A stretch of DNA of 64,000 bases from DATBQN01 sp963799925. Its GTDB lineage: Bacteria > Acidobacteriota > Thermoanaerobaculia > Multivoradales > UBA5704. Position numbers and translations under genes: made by a program. Where the stretch lies: positions 124,001 through 188,000 of the forward strand of contig CAWCYZ010000001.1 in the NCBI GenBank assembly GCA_963799925.1. The letters run 5' to 3'. The first letter of the stretch is position 1, and every line of letters begins with the position of its first letter. The notes under the pieces are model-generated. The model saw nothing but the letters and a program-made list of their open reading frames with translations. It was not told the origin of the DNA and did no database searches. Below are positions 22,201 to 31,319 of the stretch, piece after piece.

Positions 22201-23560
22201 CACCCCCGCTCAACAGCAGCTCCCGCAGGTCGAGCCCGAGCTCGGGCAGGAGCGCCTCGGCACAGCGATCGAACGGCTCGCGGAACGCCGGCTCGGCGCG
22301 ATAGAGACCCGCAGCCAGGCCCGGGTACTGCTCGCCCAGACCGGAGAACAGGAAGGCGACCGGCCGCTCGCCGCCGCCGCGCGGCAGCGCGCTCCCCAGC
22401 ACCCGCCGCGGGTCGCGGCTGCGCAGCGCCGCCGCGGCGTCCTCCCGCCCCTTCGCCACCACCAGCCGCCGGTGCTCGAAGCCCCGCCGCCCGACGTGGA
22501 GCGAATAGGCGATGTCGGCCCAGTCCTCGTCCGCCGCGCTGTCGAGATACCCCGCCAGACGGTCGGTCGCCGCCTCGAGCGCCGCCGCGCTGCGCGCCGA
22601 CAGCGAGAGCAGCTGCCAGGGTCGGCCCGGCGACGCCGGCTCGCGCGCCGGCGCCTGCTCGATCACCGCGTGCGCGTTGGTGCCGCCGAGACCGAAGGAG
22701 CTCACCCCCGCCCGGCGCGGCGGAACCTCGGCCTCCGCACCGCGCGGCCAGGCGGTGAGGCGCGACGCGACGTAGAACGGGCTCGACGCGAAGTCGATCG
22801 CCGGGTTCGCATGCTCGTAATGGAGCGACGGCGGGATCTCCCCATGCTCGACCGCCAGCACCGCCTTGATGAACCCCGCCACCCCCGCCGCCGCCCCGGT
22901 GTGGCCGACGTTCGACTTGACCGAGCCGAGAGCGCAGAAACCCACCCCCGCGGTGCCCGGATTGCCCGGACCCCCGGCGCGAAACGCCCGGCTCAACGCC
23001 GCCACCTCGATCGGATCGCCGATCGGCGTCGCGCTGCCGTGCGCCTCGACGTAGCCCACGCTCGCCGGAGACACCCCCGCCAACGCCTGCGCCTCCGCGA
23101 TCACCTCCGCCTGACCCTCCTCCGACGGCGCCATGAAACCGATCTTCGACGAACCGTCGTTGTTGATCGCCGTGCCCTTGAGCACCGCGTGCACCGGATC
23201 GCCGTCGGCGAGCGCCACGGCGAGCCGCTTGAGCACCACCACCCCTACGCCGTCGCCCCCCACCGTGCCCCCAGCGCCCGCGTCGAACGCCCGGTTGTGC
23301 CCGTCCGCAGAGGAGGTGCCCCCCTCCTGGTACAGGTAGCCGGCACGCTGCGGGAACTGGATCGTCACACCCCCGGCGAGCGCCAGATCGCACTCGCCGC
23401 CGAGCAGCCCCTGGGCCGCCAGATGGATGGCGACGAGCGACGTCGAGCACGCCGTCTGCACCGCCAGCGCCGGACCCCGCAGGTTCAGCTTGTAGGAGAC
23501 GCGGCTCGCCAGAAAATCCTTGTCGTTGCCAAGGATGATGTCCATTCCACCCTCCCCCCC
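19223..23560 (-). CDS. Gene V segment 2: KS-AT-psiKR-ACP
   Basis: KS active site ACSTSL (near 23450), VEAHGSA (near 23045) and KSNVGH (near 22910). AT with GYSLGEY (near 22010), then HAFH (near 21675), malonyl type. The structural half of the ketoreductase begins near 21110, and the catalytic half is heavily degenerate. The ACP has GGDSLL (near 19460), followed by a helical tail with DLSPEEVERML. The segment links the amino acid of the preceding carrier to malonate and hands the chain to gene VI. Confidence 0.9.
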   Translation of the reverse strand, partial: GGEGGMDIILGNDKDFLASRVSYKLNLRGPALAVQTACSTSLVAIHLAAQGLLGGECDLALAGGVTIQFPQRAGYLYQEGGTSSADGHNRAFDAGAGGTVGGDGVGVVVLKRLAVALADGDPVHAVLKGTAINNDGSSKIGFMAPSEEGQAEVIAEAQALAGVSPASVGYVEAHGSATPIGDPIEVAALSRAFRAGGPGNPGTAGVGFCALGSVKSNVGHTGAAAGVAGFIKAVLAVEHGEIPPSLHYEHANPAIDFASSPFYVASRLTAWPRGAEAEVPPRRAGVSSFGLGGTNAHAVIEQAPAREPASPGRPWQLLSLSARSAAALEAATDRLAGYLDSAADEDWADIAYSLHVGRRGFEHRRLVVAKGREDAAAALRSRDPRRVLGSALPRGGGERPVAFLFSGLGEQYPGLAAGLYRAEPAFREPFDRCAEALLPELGLDLRELLLSGGAAAAGEATGGGGPDFRRLVGRGGEPAAGPLDRTAVLQPALFAVEAALASLWRGWGIEPRAMLGYSLGEYVAAWISGVMSLEDALRLVAGRARLIDALPEGAMLAVSLSEDEVGPLLSGDRGDRGERSDRFAALSLAAVNGPSQAVVAGPVDAIAAFEEHLREAGCATRRLRTTHAFHSRMLLPAAAGLTALARQIELHPPRIPYLSNVTGGWITAEQATDPGYWAEHMCGPVRFGAAVAELWREPEQALLEIGPGQSLATLCLQHPAAAAASDPVAVSSLRSVYERRPDRAVLLETLGKLWLAGVRIDWPRVYAHERRRRLALPTYAWERKPYLIEPGGEPGAGAASESRSAASAVAGGGLYVASWRRSPAPAAPRPGELAAAGGRWLLFAEGAPGDGHGGLGSALAERLRSAGCAVAVLRAGEQFAAAGDEANAPEYGIHPGRPEDYAALLAALTARGEDLPTRIVHLWSLGSPEPSGFERSLELGFHSLLLLARALGGVLAARAASGLPVPPAMEAVIVTHGLERVSAADALDPASAPLAAVRSVLPREVPGLVCRTIDLALPGGRMNDRLDDRLPAVLAGELAAADRGRREQAAVAYRGRERWTRAFEPVPAKADGAPRLWQDGAVVALGRFAGDLRAAAEHLEGGAKARLAVIEPPAESRAEPMPDVLSYALDLADGGAGLAEILAEIETRLGPVRGVLVGELDGSDPVPRAPLAALAASECDRRFALVRGREAALRTALGARDLELCLRLLPRDPLAAGPGDGLSAALDLMAEAVAGDTERAGGAPWTSLGGMAASGVDAAGESLEGSAGIALGAALDRLLEYGPAARFIASPLDPWLALARGAEPTAMAEEAAAPAGGAVGRHARPKLRNPYVSPSNDLERQLAEIWQDLLGIDQVGIHDSFFDLGGDSLLGTQVVTRVRERFGVDVPLAGLFELPTPAGLAGRIEAARPAGEAEAESTRLERMLERLEDLSPEEVERMLADRGAS

Positions 23561-26500
23561 GCCGCCAGGCTGCGGAACCCATAGGTGTTCATCCCGCCGC
23601 CCGCGTAGACCCCCACCCGCAGACGCTCCGCACGCCGCCCGTCCCGCGGCGCCGTCGAGGTGCCGGCGCCGGCGCCGGCGCCGCCGTAGCCGGCGCGCTC
23701 GAGCGCCTCCGCCGCGACCTCCAGAAAGGCCCGGTGCTGCGGGTCGATGCGCTTGGCCTCGCGCGGGCTGACGTCGAAGAACGCCGCGTCGAAGAGCTCA
23801 GCCCCTTCGAGGACGCCGCTCGCCGCCACGTAACGAGGATCGGCGATCAGGGCCGGATCCAGCCCCGACGACGCCAGCTCCTCCGGCGAGAAGAACGAGA
23901 TCGACTCGACCCCGTCGCGCAGGTTCCGCCAGAACTCCTCGACGTCGGCGGCGCCCGGGAAGCGGCAGGCCATGCCGACGACCGCGATGTCGCGCCAGCC
24001 GATCTCCCGCGCCAGAGCCGTGCGCCCCGCCGGGATGGCGAGGGGCGCCGGCGCCTCGCCGCCGGCCCGCCGCGCGAAGAGATGGCCGGCGAGCGCGCCG
24101 ACGCTCGGATACTTGAAGAGGTCGAGGAGCGCCACCTCCTCACCCAGCCGTTCGCGGAGCTTGCTCTGCACCTCGACGAGGAGCAGCGAGTGGCCGCCGA
24201 GGTCGAAGAAGCTGTCGTTCGCCCCCACCCGCTCGACCCCCAACACCTCCTGCCAGACGCCCGCGACCGCGCGCTCGACCTCCGACCGCGGCGCCACGAA
24301 CTCGGCCGCGCCGGCGCGGCGCCCCTCCGGCGCGGGCAGGGCGGCGCGGTCGAGCTTGCCGCTCGCCGTGATCGGCAGGGCCGCGAGCGGCACGAAAGCC
24401 GCCGGCAGCATGAACTCGGGGAGGCGGCCGCGGAGATGCGCCCGGAGCGCCGGGATCAGCTCCTCCGGCGCCGTCCCCGCGGCGTCGCGGGCCGGCACGA
24501 AGTAGGCGACGAGGCGGTCCGTCCCCCACAGGGCGACCGCGGCACGATCGACCTCCGAGTGCCCGGCGAGCGCCGCCTCGATCTCCCCCAGCTCGATGCG
24601 GTAGCCGCGCACCTTCACCTGGCCGTCGGCGCGACCGAGGAACTCGAGCTCGCCCGCCGGCAGCCAGCGCCCGAGGTCACCGGTGCGATACAGGCGAGCG
24701 CCCGGCTCGGCCGCGAATGGATCGGGCAGGAAGCTCTCGGCCGTCCTCTCCGTCCGGTCGAGGTAGCCGCGGGCGAGACCGCCGCCGCCCAGGAAGATCT
24801 CGCCCGGCACGCCGACCGGCGCCGGCTCCCAGCCGTCGAGAACATAGATCCGCGCCCCTCGAACCGGCTGGCCGATCGGCGGGCTCTGCCGGAAAGGGAC
24901 CGCCACCCAGGCGCTGGCGAAGATGCTCGCCTCGGTCGGCCCGTAAAGGTTGACCAGGCGCCGTCCCGCCGACCAGCGCCGGGCGAGCTCCGGCGGGCAG
25001 GCTTCGCCGCCGACGGCGAGCGTGCGCAGGTCGGGGAGCTCGGCATCCGGGTCGAGCGTCGCGAGGAGCGACGGGGTGAAAAAGGCGGCGGCGATCTGCC
25101 GCTCGCGGAGCTCCGCCGCGAGATCGGCGCCCGAGAGGCGGCCGCTCGCCGGCAGGCAGAGGCAGGCGCCGGCGGCGAGCGTCGTGAACAGATCGAGCAC
25201 CGAGACATCGAAGGAGAGCGAGGCGAGCTGCAGCACGCGGTCGCCGGGCGCCAGCCGGTAGAGATCCAACGCGGCACGAATCGTCTGCACGACCCCGGCG
25301 TGGGTCACCGCCACGCCCTTCGGCCGTCCGGTCGAGCCCGAGGTGTAAATGACATAGGCGAGGTTCTGCGGCCTGGGTCGAGCGATGGCCGCGGCCGGCA
25401 CGGAGACGGGCGCGGCGAGGGGATCGAGCGGCGAGCCGTCCGCGGCGAGCCGCAGGACCCGCGGCGGCCGGCCAGGCGTCTCGGCATCGCCCGCGCCACC
25501 GCCCTCGCAACGGCCGGCGATCGGCGCACCCGTCCCCTCCCCCACCAAGAGCGCTGCGAGGCCGCTGTCGGCGATCATGTAGTCGAGCCGCTCGCGCGGA
25601 TAGGCGGGATCGAGCGGCACGTAGGCGGCGCCCGCCTTGAGCGCGGCGAGCACGGCGACGACCATCGCCGGCGAGCGCTCGAGATGGATCCCCACCCGCG
25701 ACTCCGGCCCGACGCCCTCGGCGCGCAGGCGAGCGGCCAGCTGGTCGGCGTGGCGGTCGAGCTCGCCGTAGCTCCAGCGCGCCCCGTCCGCGAGCACCGC
25801 CGGCGCCTCGGGCGTCTCCCCGGCGCGGGCCTCGAAGAGCTCGTGCAGGAGCGCCGCGGCTCCTGCCCCGGGCCACGCCCGCCCGCTCCATTCGAAGAGG
25901 AGCTGCGCGCGCTCGGCGGCGGGGAGGAGCGGCAGGCGCGCGAGCGGCGTCTCCGGGTCGGCGGCGATGCCGGCGAGCAGCGTCGCGAGATGGGCCAGCG
26001 TGCGCCGAGCCGTCGTCGCGTCGAAGAGGTCGGTACGGTACTCGAGCGACCCGCCCATACCCTCCCCGCCGTCGACCGCCGAGAGCGTGAGATCGAACTT
26101 CGCCGTCGTCGCCGGCAGGTCGAGCGGCTCGAAGGCGAGGCCGGGGAGCTCGAGCGCCTGGGTGGGCGCGTTCTGCATGACGCACATGACCTGGAAGAGC
26201 GGCGTGTGCGCCAAGCTGCGCTCCGGATTGAGCTCCTCGACCAGCCGCTCGAACGGCAGGTCCTGATGGGCGTAGGCCTCGAGCGCCGTCTGCCGCACCC
26301 GCGCCAGAACCTCGCGGAACGGCGGATCGCCGGAGAGATCGGTGCGCAGCACGAGGGTGTTGACGAAGAAGCCGATCAATCCCTCGAGCTCGGCGCGGTT
26401 GCGTCCGGCGACCGGCGTGCCGATCAAGATGTCGCTCCGGCCGCTCATCCGTGCCAGGAGCGCCTGGAGGCCGGCGGCAACCACCATGAAGAGCGTCGCC

Positions 26501-29500
26501 CCCTCGCGCCGGCCGAGCGCCTTGATGGCGCCGGCGATGCCGGGGGCGATCTCGAGGATCTCGATCGCCCCCTCCGGCCGCTGCAGCGGCGGCCGCGGCC
26601 GGTCGGTCGGCAGCTCGAGGGGTGCCGGCGGGTTGCCCAGCTTCCGCCGCCAGTAGGCGAGGAGCCCCTCGAGAGCCTCGCCCTGCAGGGTCTGGCGCTG
26701 CCACCGCGCGTAATCGACGTAGCGGATGGGCAGCTCGGGGAGCGGCGAGCGGCGGCCGGCCGCGAAGGCCGGATAGATCCGGCTGACGTCGTGCACAAGG
26801 ATGCCGCTCGACCAGCCGTCGGAGGCGATGTGGTGCATGGTGAAGAGGAGGGCGTGCTCGCTCGGCCGCGATCTCACCAGGAGGGCCCGCAGCACGGGAC
26901 CGTGGATGAGGTCGAAGGGCCGCATCGACTCCTCCGCGGCGAGGTGGCGTGTCTCCTCCTCGCGGCGCACCGTGGGCAGCGGGCCAAGGTCGATCACCGG
27001 CAGCGCGAACGGCGCCGGCGGCTCGACGATCTGGACCGGTTGTCCGCCGGTCACCGGCTCGACGGCGAAGCGCGTGCGCAGGGTCGCGTGGCGGCGGACG
27101 ACCTCGCCCAGGGTGGCGGCGAGGACCGCGGGCTCGACGTCGCCGGCGAGGCGCAGCGCGGCCGGCAGATTGTAGACCGGGCTGCCCGGCTCGATCCGAT
27201 CGATGAGCCACAGCCGCTCCTGCGAGAAGGAGAGGGGCGCCGGCCCGGCCGAGTCGAAGCGTGGAATGGAGACCGGCGCGGCGCCGCGGCTCCCCGCCGC
27301 GAGCGCCGCGATGCGGGGCGCCAGCTCGGTGACGGTGGGCGCCTCGAAGAGGGCGCGCTGTGGCAGCTCGACGGCGAACACGTGGCGCAGGCGAGAGACG
27401 AGCTGGGTGGCGAGGAGCGAGTGCCCGCCCAAGTCGAAAAAGTTATCGGCGGCGCCCACCCGCTCGAGCCCGAGGAGCGACGCCCAGACACCGGCGAGCA
27501 GCTCCTCGACGGCACCGCGCGGCGCCACGTATCCCGGCCCGGCGCCGTCCTCCGGGAGCGGCCCGGCATTCGCCAGGGCCCGCCGGTCCACCTTACCGGA
27601 AGGGGTGAGCGGGAAGCTCGCGAGCGGCACGAAGACCGCCGGGATCAGGACGGCGGGAAGCGACGCCTGGAGGAAATCGCGCAGCTCGGCGGGCGCCGGC
27701 GCCTCGCCGTCGCGCGGGGAGTAATAGGCGACGAGGCGGAGGCCGCTGCCCGAAGGCTCGGGGCGCGCCACGACCACCGCCTGCGCGATCGCGCGATGGC
27801 CGAGCAGCGCCGCCTCGACCTCGCCGAGCTCGATCCGCACGCCGCGGATCTTCACCTGACCGTCGCGCCGGCCGAGGTACTCGATGACGCCGTCAGCAAG
27901 ATGGCGCGCGAGGTCGCCGGTGCGATAAAGGCGGCTGCCCGGCGTGCCGCTCCAGGGGTCCGGCACGAAGCGCTCGGCGGTGAGGTCCGGTCGCCCGAGA
28001 TAGCCGCGGGCGAGCGCCGCGCCGGCGACGCAGAGCTCCCCCGCCACCCCGATCGCCACCGGCCGGAGATGGAGGTCGAGCAGGTGGACGGCGACGTTCG
28101 CGATCGGTCGTCCGATCGGGGGCAGCGGCGGCCATTCGGCGGCGGCGCCGGCGAGGGTCCAGGCGGTGACCACGTGGGTCTCCGTCGGCCCGTATTGGTT
28201 GTGGAGGCGCGCGTCGGCGCGGCCCTCGCCGGCCCCCAGCCATGCGGCGATCGCCGGCGTCACCTGGAGCTGCTCGCCCGCCGTCACGACGTCGCGGGGA
28301 GCCGCGGCCGTCCTCCCCTCCCGCTCCGCCGCCTCCTGCGCCAGCTGGCGCAGCGCGACGAAAGGCAGGAACACCCGCTCGATCCGCCGATCCGCGCGGC
28401 CATCGCCCACGATCCTCTCGAGCAGCGCCCGCGGATCGCGGCGGACCTCCTCCGAGACCAGCGCCAGGGCGCCGCCGCCGATCCAGGTCGAGACGGTCTC
28501 CTGGAACGAGACGTCGAACGAGAGCGAAGCGAACTGGAGGGTGGCGGCGGCCCCGGGGAGTGCCTCGCGCTCCTGCCAGGCGAGCAGGTTGACGAGCGCC
28601 CGGCGGGTCATCGCCACCCCCTTGGGCTTCCCCGTCGATCCCGAGGTGTAGATGACGTAGGCGAGATCGCCGGGGAGCGCCTCGGCGATCGGCGGGTGCA
28701 GGGGGAGCGGTGCGGCCGCCGCGACGCCGGCCTCCGGCCCGGCGATGGGATCGAGCGCCAGGACCGGCCCGGCGAACGGCGGCAGAGAGCTCCGCAGCCG
28801 CTCCTGGGTGAGGAGCGCCGCGGCGCCCGAATCCGCCAGCATCCACGCCAGGCGCTCCGCCGGATAGGCGGGGTCGAGCGGGACGTAGGCGGCGCCGGCG
28901 ACGAGGACGGCGAGGACGGCGATCACCATCTCGGGCGACCGCTCGGCGCAGAGGGCGATTCGGGAGCCGGGACCCAAGCCCAGGGTGTGGAGGCGGCCCG
29001 CCAGCCGCGCGATGCCCGCGCCGGCCGCCCGGAAGGTGAGCGCGACGCGTTCCCCGTCGCGCTCCCAGACGAGCGCCGTCGCCTCGGGGGTCGCCGCGAT
29101 CCGCGCCGCGAGGAGCCGCTCGAGGCCTGCCGCCTCCTCTGGCGCCGCGGTGTCGTTCCACTCGACGAGCAGCGCCTGGCGCTCGGCGTCGGTGAGGAGC
29201 GGCAGCTCCGAGAGGCGCCGGGTCGGCTGCGCGGCGACGGCGCGGAGGACGTTGCCGAAGTGCCCGAGCAGGCGCCGGGCGGTCGACCGGTCGAAGATCT
29301 CGGCCCGATACTCGAGCCCGGAGAACAGGCCATCGTGGTGGTCGTTGACCGTCAGGTTGAGGTCGAACATCGAGGTGGTGACCACCGCCTCGAGCGGGCT
29401 GAATTCGAGGCCGGCGGTCTCGAGGCGGGAGCTCGGGGCGTTGGCGAGGGCGCACATCGCCTGGAACAACGGTGTATGGGAGAGGTCGCGCTCCGGCCGC

Positions 29501-30657
29501 AATTCTTCGACGACGCGGCTGAACGGCACCTCGCCATGCTCGAAGGCGCGGATCGCCACCCGCTTCACCCGCTCGACGAGCTCCTCGAAGGTGGGGTCGC
29601 CGGCGAGGTCGGTGCGCAGCACCAAGGTGTTGACGAAGAAACCGATCAACCCCTCGGTCTCGGTGCGATGGCGGTTGGCGACCGGGGTTCCCACCGTGAG
29701 ATCGAGCTGTCCGGTGGCACGCGCGAGGAGGGCCTGAAAGGCGGCGGTGACGACCATGAAGAGCGTCGCTCCCTGGGCGCGGCCCAGCGCCTTGAGGTCT
29801 GCCGCCAGCCGCCGCGGCTGCTCGATGCCCACCGAGCCGCCGGCGAGCCCCTGGACCGGCGGGCGCGGCCGGTCGACAGGAAGCTCGAGCACGGGCGGCT
29901 CCGCGAGCTGCTGGCGCCAGTAGGCGAGCGAGCGCGCGAGCCCCTCGCCGCCGATCGTTCGCCGCTGCCACTCCGCGTAGTCGACGTATTGGATGGGGAG
30001 CGGCGGGAACGGCGAGGGGCGCCCGGCGGCGAACGACTCGTAGAGCATCACCACCTCGCGGACGAGGACGGAGAGCGACCAACCGTCCGACGCGATGTGG
30101 TGCAGGGTGAAGAGGAGCGCGTGCTCCTCCCGCTCCGTCCCCTCCCCCGACAGGCGGACCAGGAAGGCCCGCATGACCGGGCCGCGCGCGAGGTCGAAGG
30201 GGCGCAGGGTCTCGTCGGTGACCAGCCGCGAGAGCTCGGACTCGCGCGCCGCTGCCGGAAGGCGGGAGAGGTCGGCCTCCGACAGCGCGAACGGCCGCGG
30301 CGGCGACACCACCTGCACCGGCCCGTCGTCAGTCGCCGCGAAACGGGTGCGCAACGTCTCGTGGCGGCGCAGGATCTCGGTGAAAACGGCCGCCAGCACG
30401 TCGCGCCGCAGCCGTCCCGTCAGGCGCATCGAGTACGGGACGTTATAGGCGATGTTTCCCGGCTCGATCTGTGCGATGACCCAGAGGCGCTCCTGCGCAA
30501 ACGAGAGCCGGTAGCCGTGCTGGTCGCGCGCCAGCCGGGGGATCGGTGCCTCGCGCGGCTCGATCCCCCGCTCCTTGAGGAGCGCCGCGAGGAGCTGCCG
30601 GCGCTTGACGTCGAGCCCGGCGATCGAGCCGGCGAGAGCGTCCACACGATCCGGCAT
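19223..30657 (-). CDS. Gene V: hybrid NRPS-PKS, C-A-T-C-A-T-KS-AT-psiKR-ACP
   Basis: Two amino-acid modules followed by a polyketide module. The start MPDRVDALAGSIAGLDVKRRQLL at ATG 30657 shares a base with the gene IV stop. The frame stays open further upstream, but only as an overlap inside gene IV. The second NRPS module plus PKS module is a paralogue of gene VI, and its carrier-KS-AT core is nearly identical to it. One frame change near 23560 lies in a C-run that is one base shorter than in the gene VI copy. The gene ends with TAG, 139 bases before gene VI, behind the tail LEDLSPEEVERMLADRG. Confidence 0.92.
19830..20320 (-). other. psiKR of gene V: strongly degenerate ketoreductase
   Basis: The Rossmann loop reads ALGRFAGDLRAA with no TGGxGGIG. 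The catalytic stretch reads LCLRLLPRDPLAAGPGDGLSAALD where an active enzyme has SS...GQVDYCAAN. The catalytic Ser, Tyr and Asn are all replaced, and many surrounding positions have drifted. It is more eroded than the gene II and IV copies and shares its changes with gene VI, so the loss predates the V/VI duplication. Confidence 0.78.
21195..24756 (-). repeat. Near-identical direct repeat, copy 1 (gene V)
   Basis: Partner of 12941-16500. It includes the frame break near 23560, where this copy has one C fewer in the run. The near-identity stops just upstream of the A7 motif (LYRTGDL), so the substrate-pocket part of the A domain lies outside it. Confidence 0.9.
23560..30657 (-). CDS. Gene V segment 1: C-A-T-C-A-T-KS (N-terminal)
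   Basis: C1 has HHIASDGWS (near 30090). A1 has YTSGSTGKPKG (near 28645), FDVSFQE (near 28515), QYGPTETH (near 28195) and GKVDRRAL (near 27585). Its pocket D-V-Q-F-V-A-Q-V-V is two changes from DVQFIAHVV, so proline or a similar imino acid is possible. Carrier GGHSLL (near 27415). C2 has HHIASDGWSSG (near 26825). A2 has YTSGSTGRPKG (near 25345), NLYGPTEAS (near 24940) and GKLDRAALP (near 24345), with pocket D-V-L-F-A-G-L-I-F, unassigned. Carrier GGHSLL (near 24190). The KS begins near 23985 with VVGMACRFPG. Confidence 0.9.
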
Positions 30658-30659
30658 CA
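30655..30659 (-). promoter_or_regulatory. TGATG stop-start overlap, genes IV/V
   Basis: The last base of the gene IV TGA is the first base of the gene V ATG, which is again consistent with translational coupling. Confidence 0.85.
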
Positions 30660-31319
30660 GGCGTCCGCCTCGGCCGCTCCGATGCCGCGCTCGGCGAGCA
30701 TCGCCTCGACCTCCTCGGGCGACAGGCTCTCCAGCCGCTCCAGGATGCCCGCGAGCTCGGCCGCCTCGTCTCGTCCGGTGGGGCGCAGCGCGTCGATGCG
30801 CGCTGCCAAGGCCGCCGGCGTGGGGAGCTCGAAGAACTCCGGCAGCGACACCTTGGCGCCCAGCTGCTCGCGCACTCGGGTGATGAGCTGGGTGGCGAGG
30901 AGCGAGTCGCCACCGAGATCGAGAAAGCTGTCGTGGATGCCGATCTCGTCGATCCCCAGGAGGAGCTGCCAGAGCTCGGTCACCGCGCCTTCGCTCTGCG
31001 TCGAGGGCGGGACGTAGGCGTTGCGCAGGTTGGGGCGACCGTGCGGCACCGGCGCCTCCCCGGTCTCCGAGCCGACCGCCACCGAGGCGACCAGCTCCCG
31101 CAGGCGCGCCGCGAGGTCGTCCACCGAAACGAGGATCTGCGGCGCCGCCCCGTTCACCAGCAGAGACCGCAGCACCTTGCCGATCGCCGTGCCTGCCCCG
31201 ACCGTCGAGGCCGCCGCGGCTGCGGGTTCCCAGCCGATGGCGGTCCACGGCGCCGCACCGCTCTGTCGCCGCTCCTGCGCGAAGGCATCCGTCAGGGCGG
31301 CGACGGCGGCGGCGAGAAC
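30657..31319 (-). CDS. Gene IV segment 2: end of psiKR, ACP and tail
   Basis: The reading resumes as LAAAVAALTDAFAQERR, the end of the ketoreductase helix, then a linker of about 90 residues. The ACP has GGDSLL (near 30905), and FFELPTPAALAARID and a short helical tail close the protein. The tail pattern LSPEEVEAML recurs in genes V and VI, which suggests a common docking mode to the next condensation domain. Confidence 0.88.
   Translation of the reverse strand, partial: VLAAAVAALTDAFAQERRQSGAAPWTAIGWEPAAAAASTVGAGTAIGKVLRSLLVNGAAPQILVSVDDLAARLRELVASVAVGSETGEAPVPHGRPNLRNAYVPPSTQSEGAVTELWQLLLGIDEIGIHDSFLDLGGDSLLATQLITRVREQLGAKVSLPEFFELPTPAALAARIDALRPTGRDEAAELAGILERLESLSPEEVEAMLAERGIGAAEADA

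Noticed and set aside
23734..31017. Open frame of over 2400 codons on the plus strand opposite gene V
   Set aside because: It mirrors the codons of gene V, is Arg/Glu/Gly-rich without any domain, and repeats its own composition opposite the other synthetases. Long antisense frames are expected where nearly all third positions are G or C.
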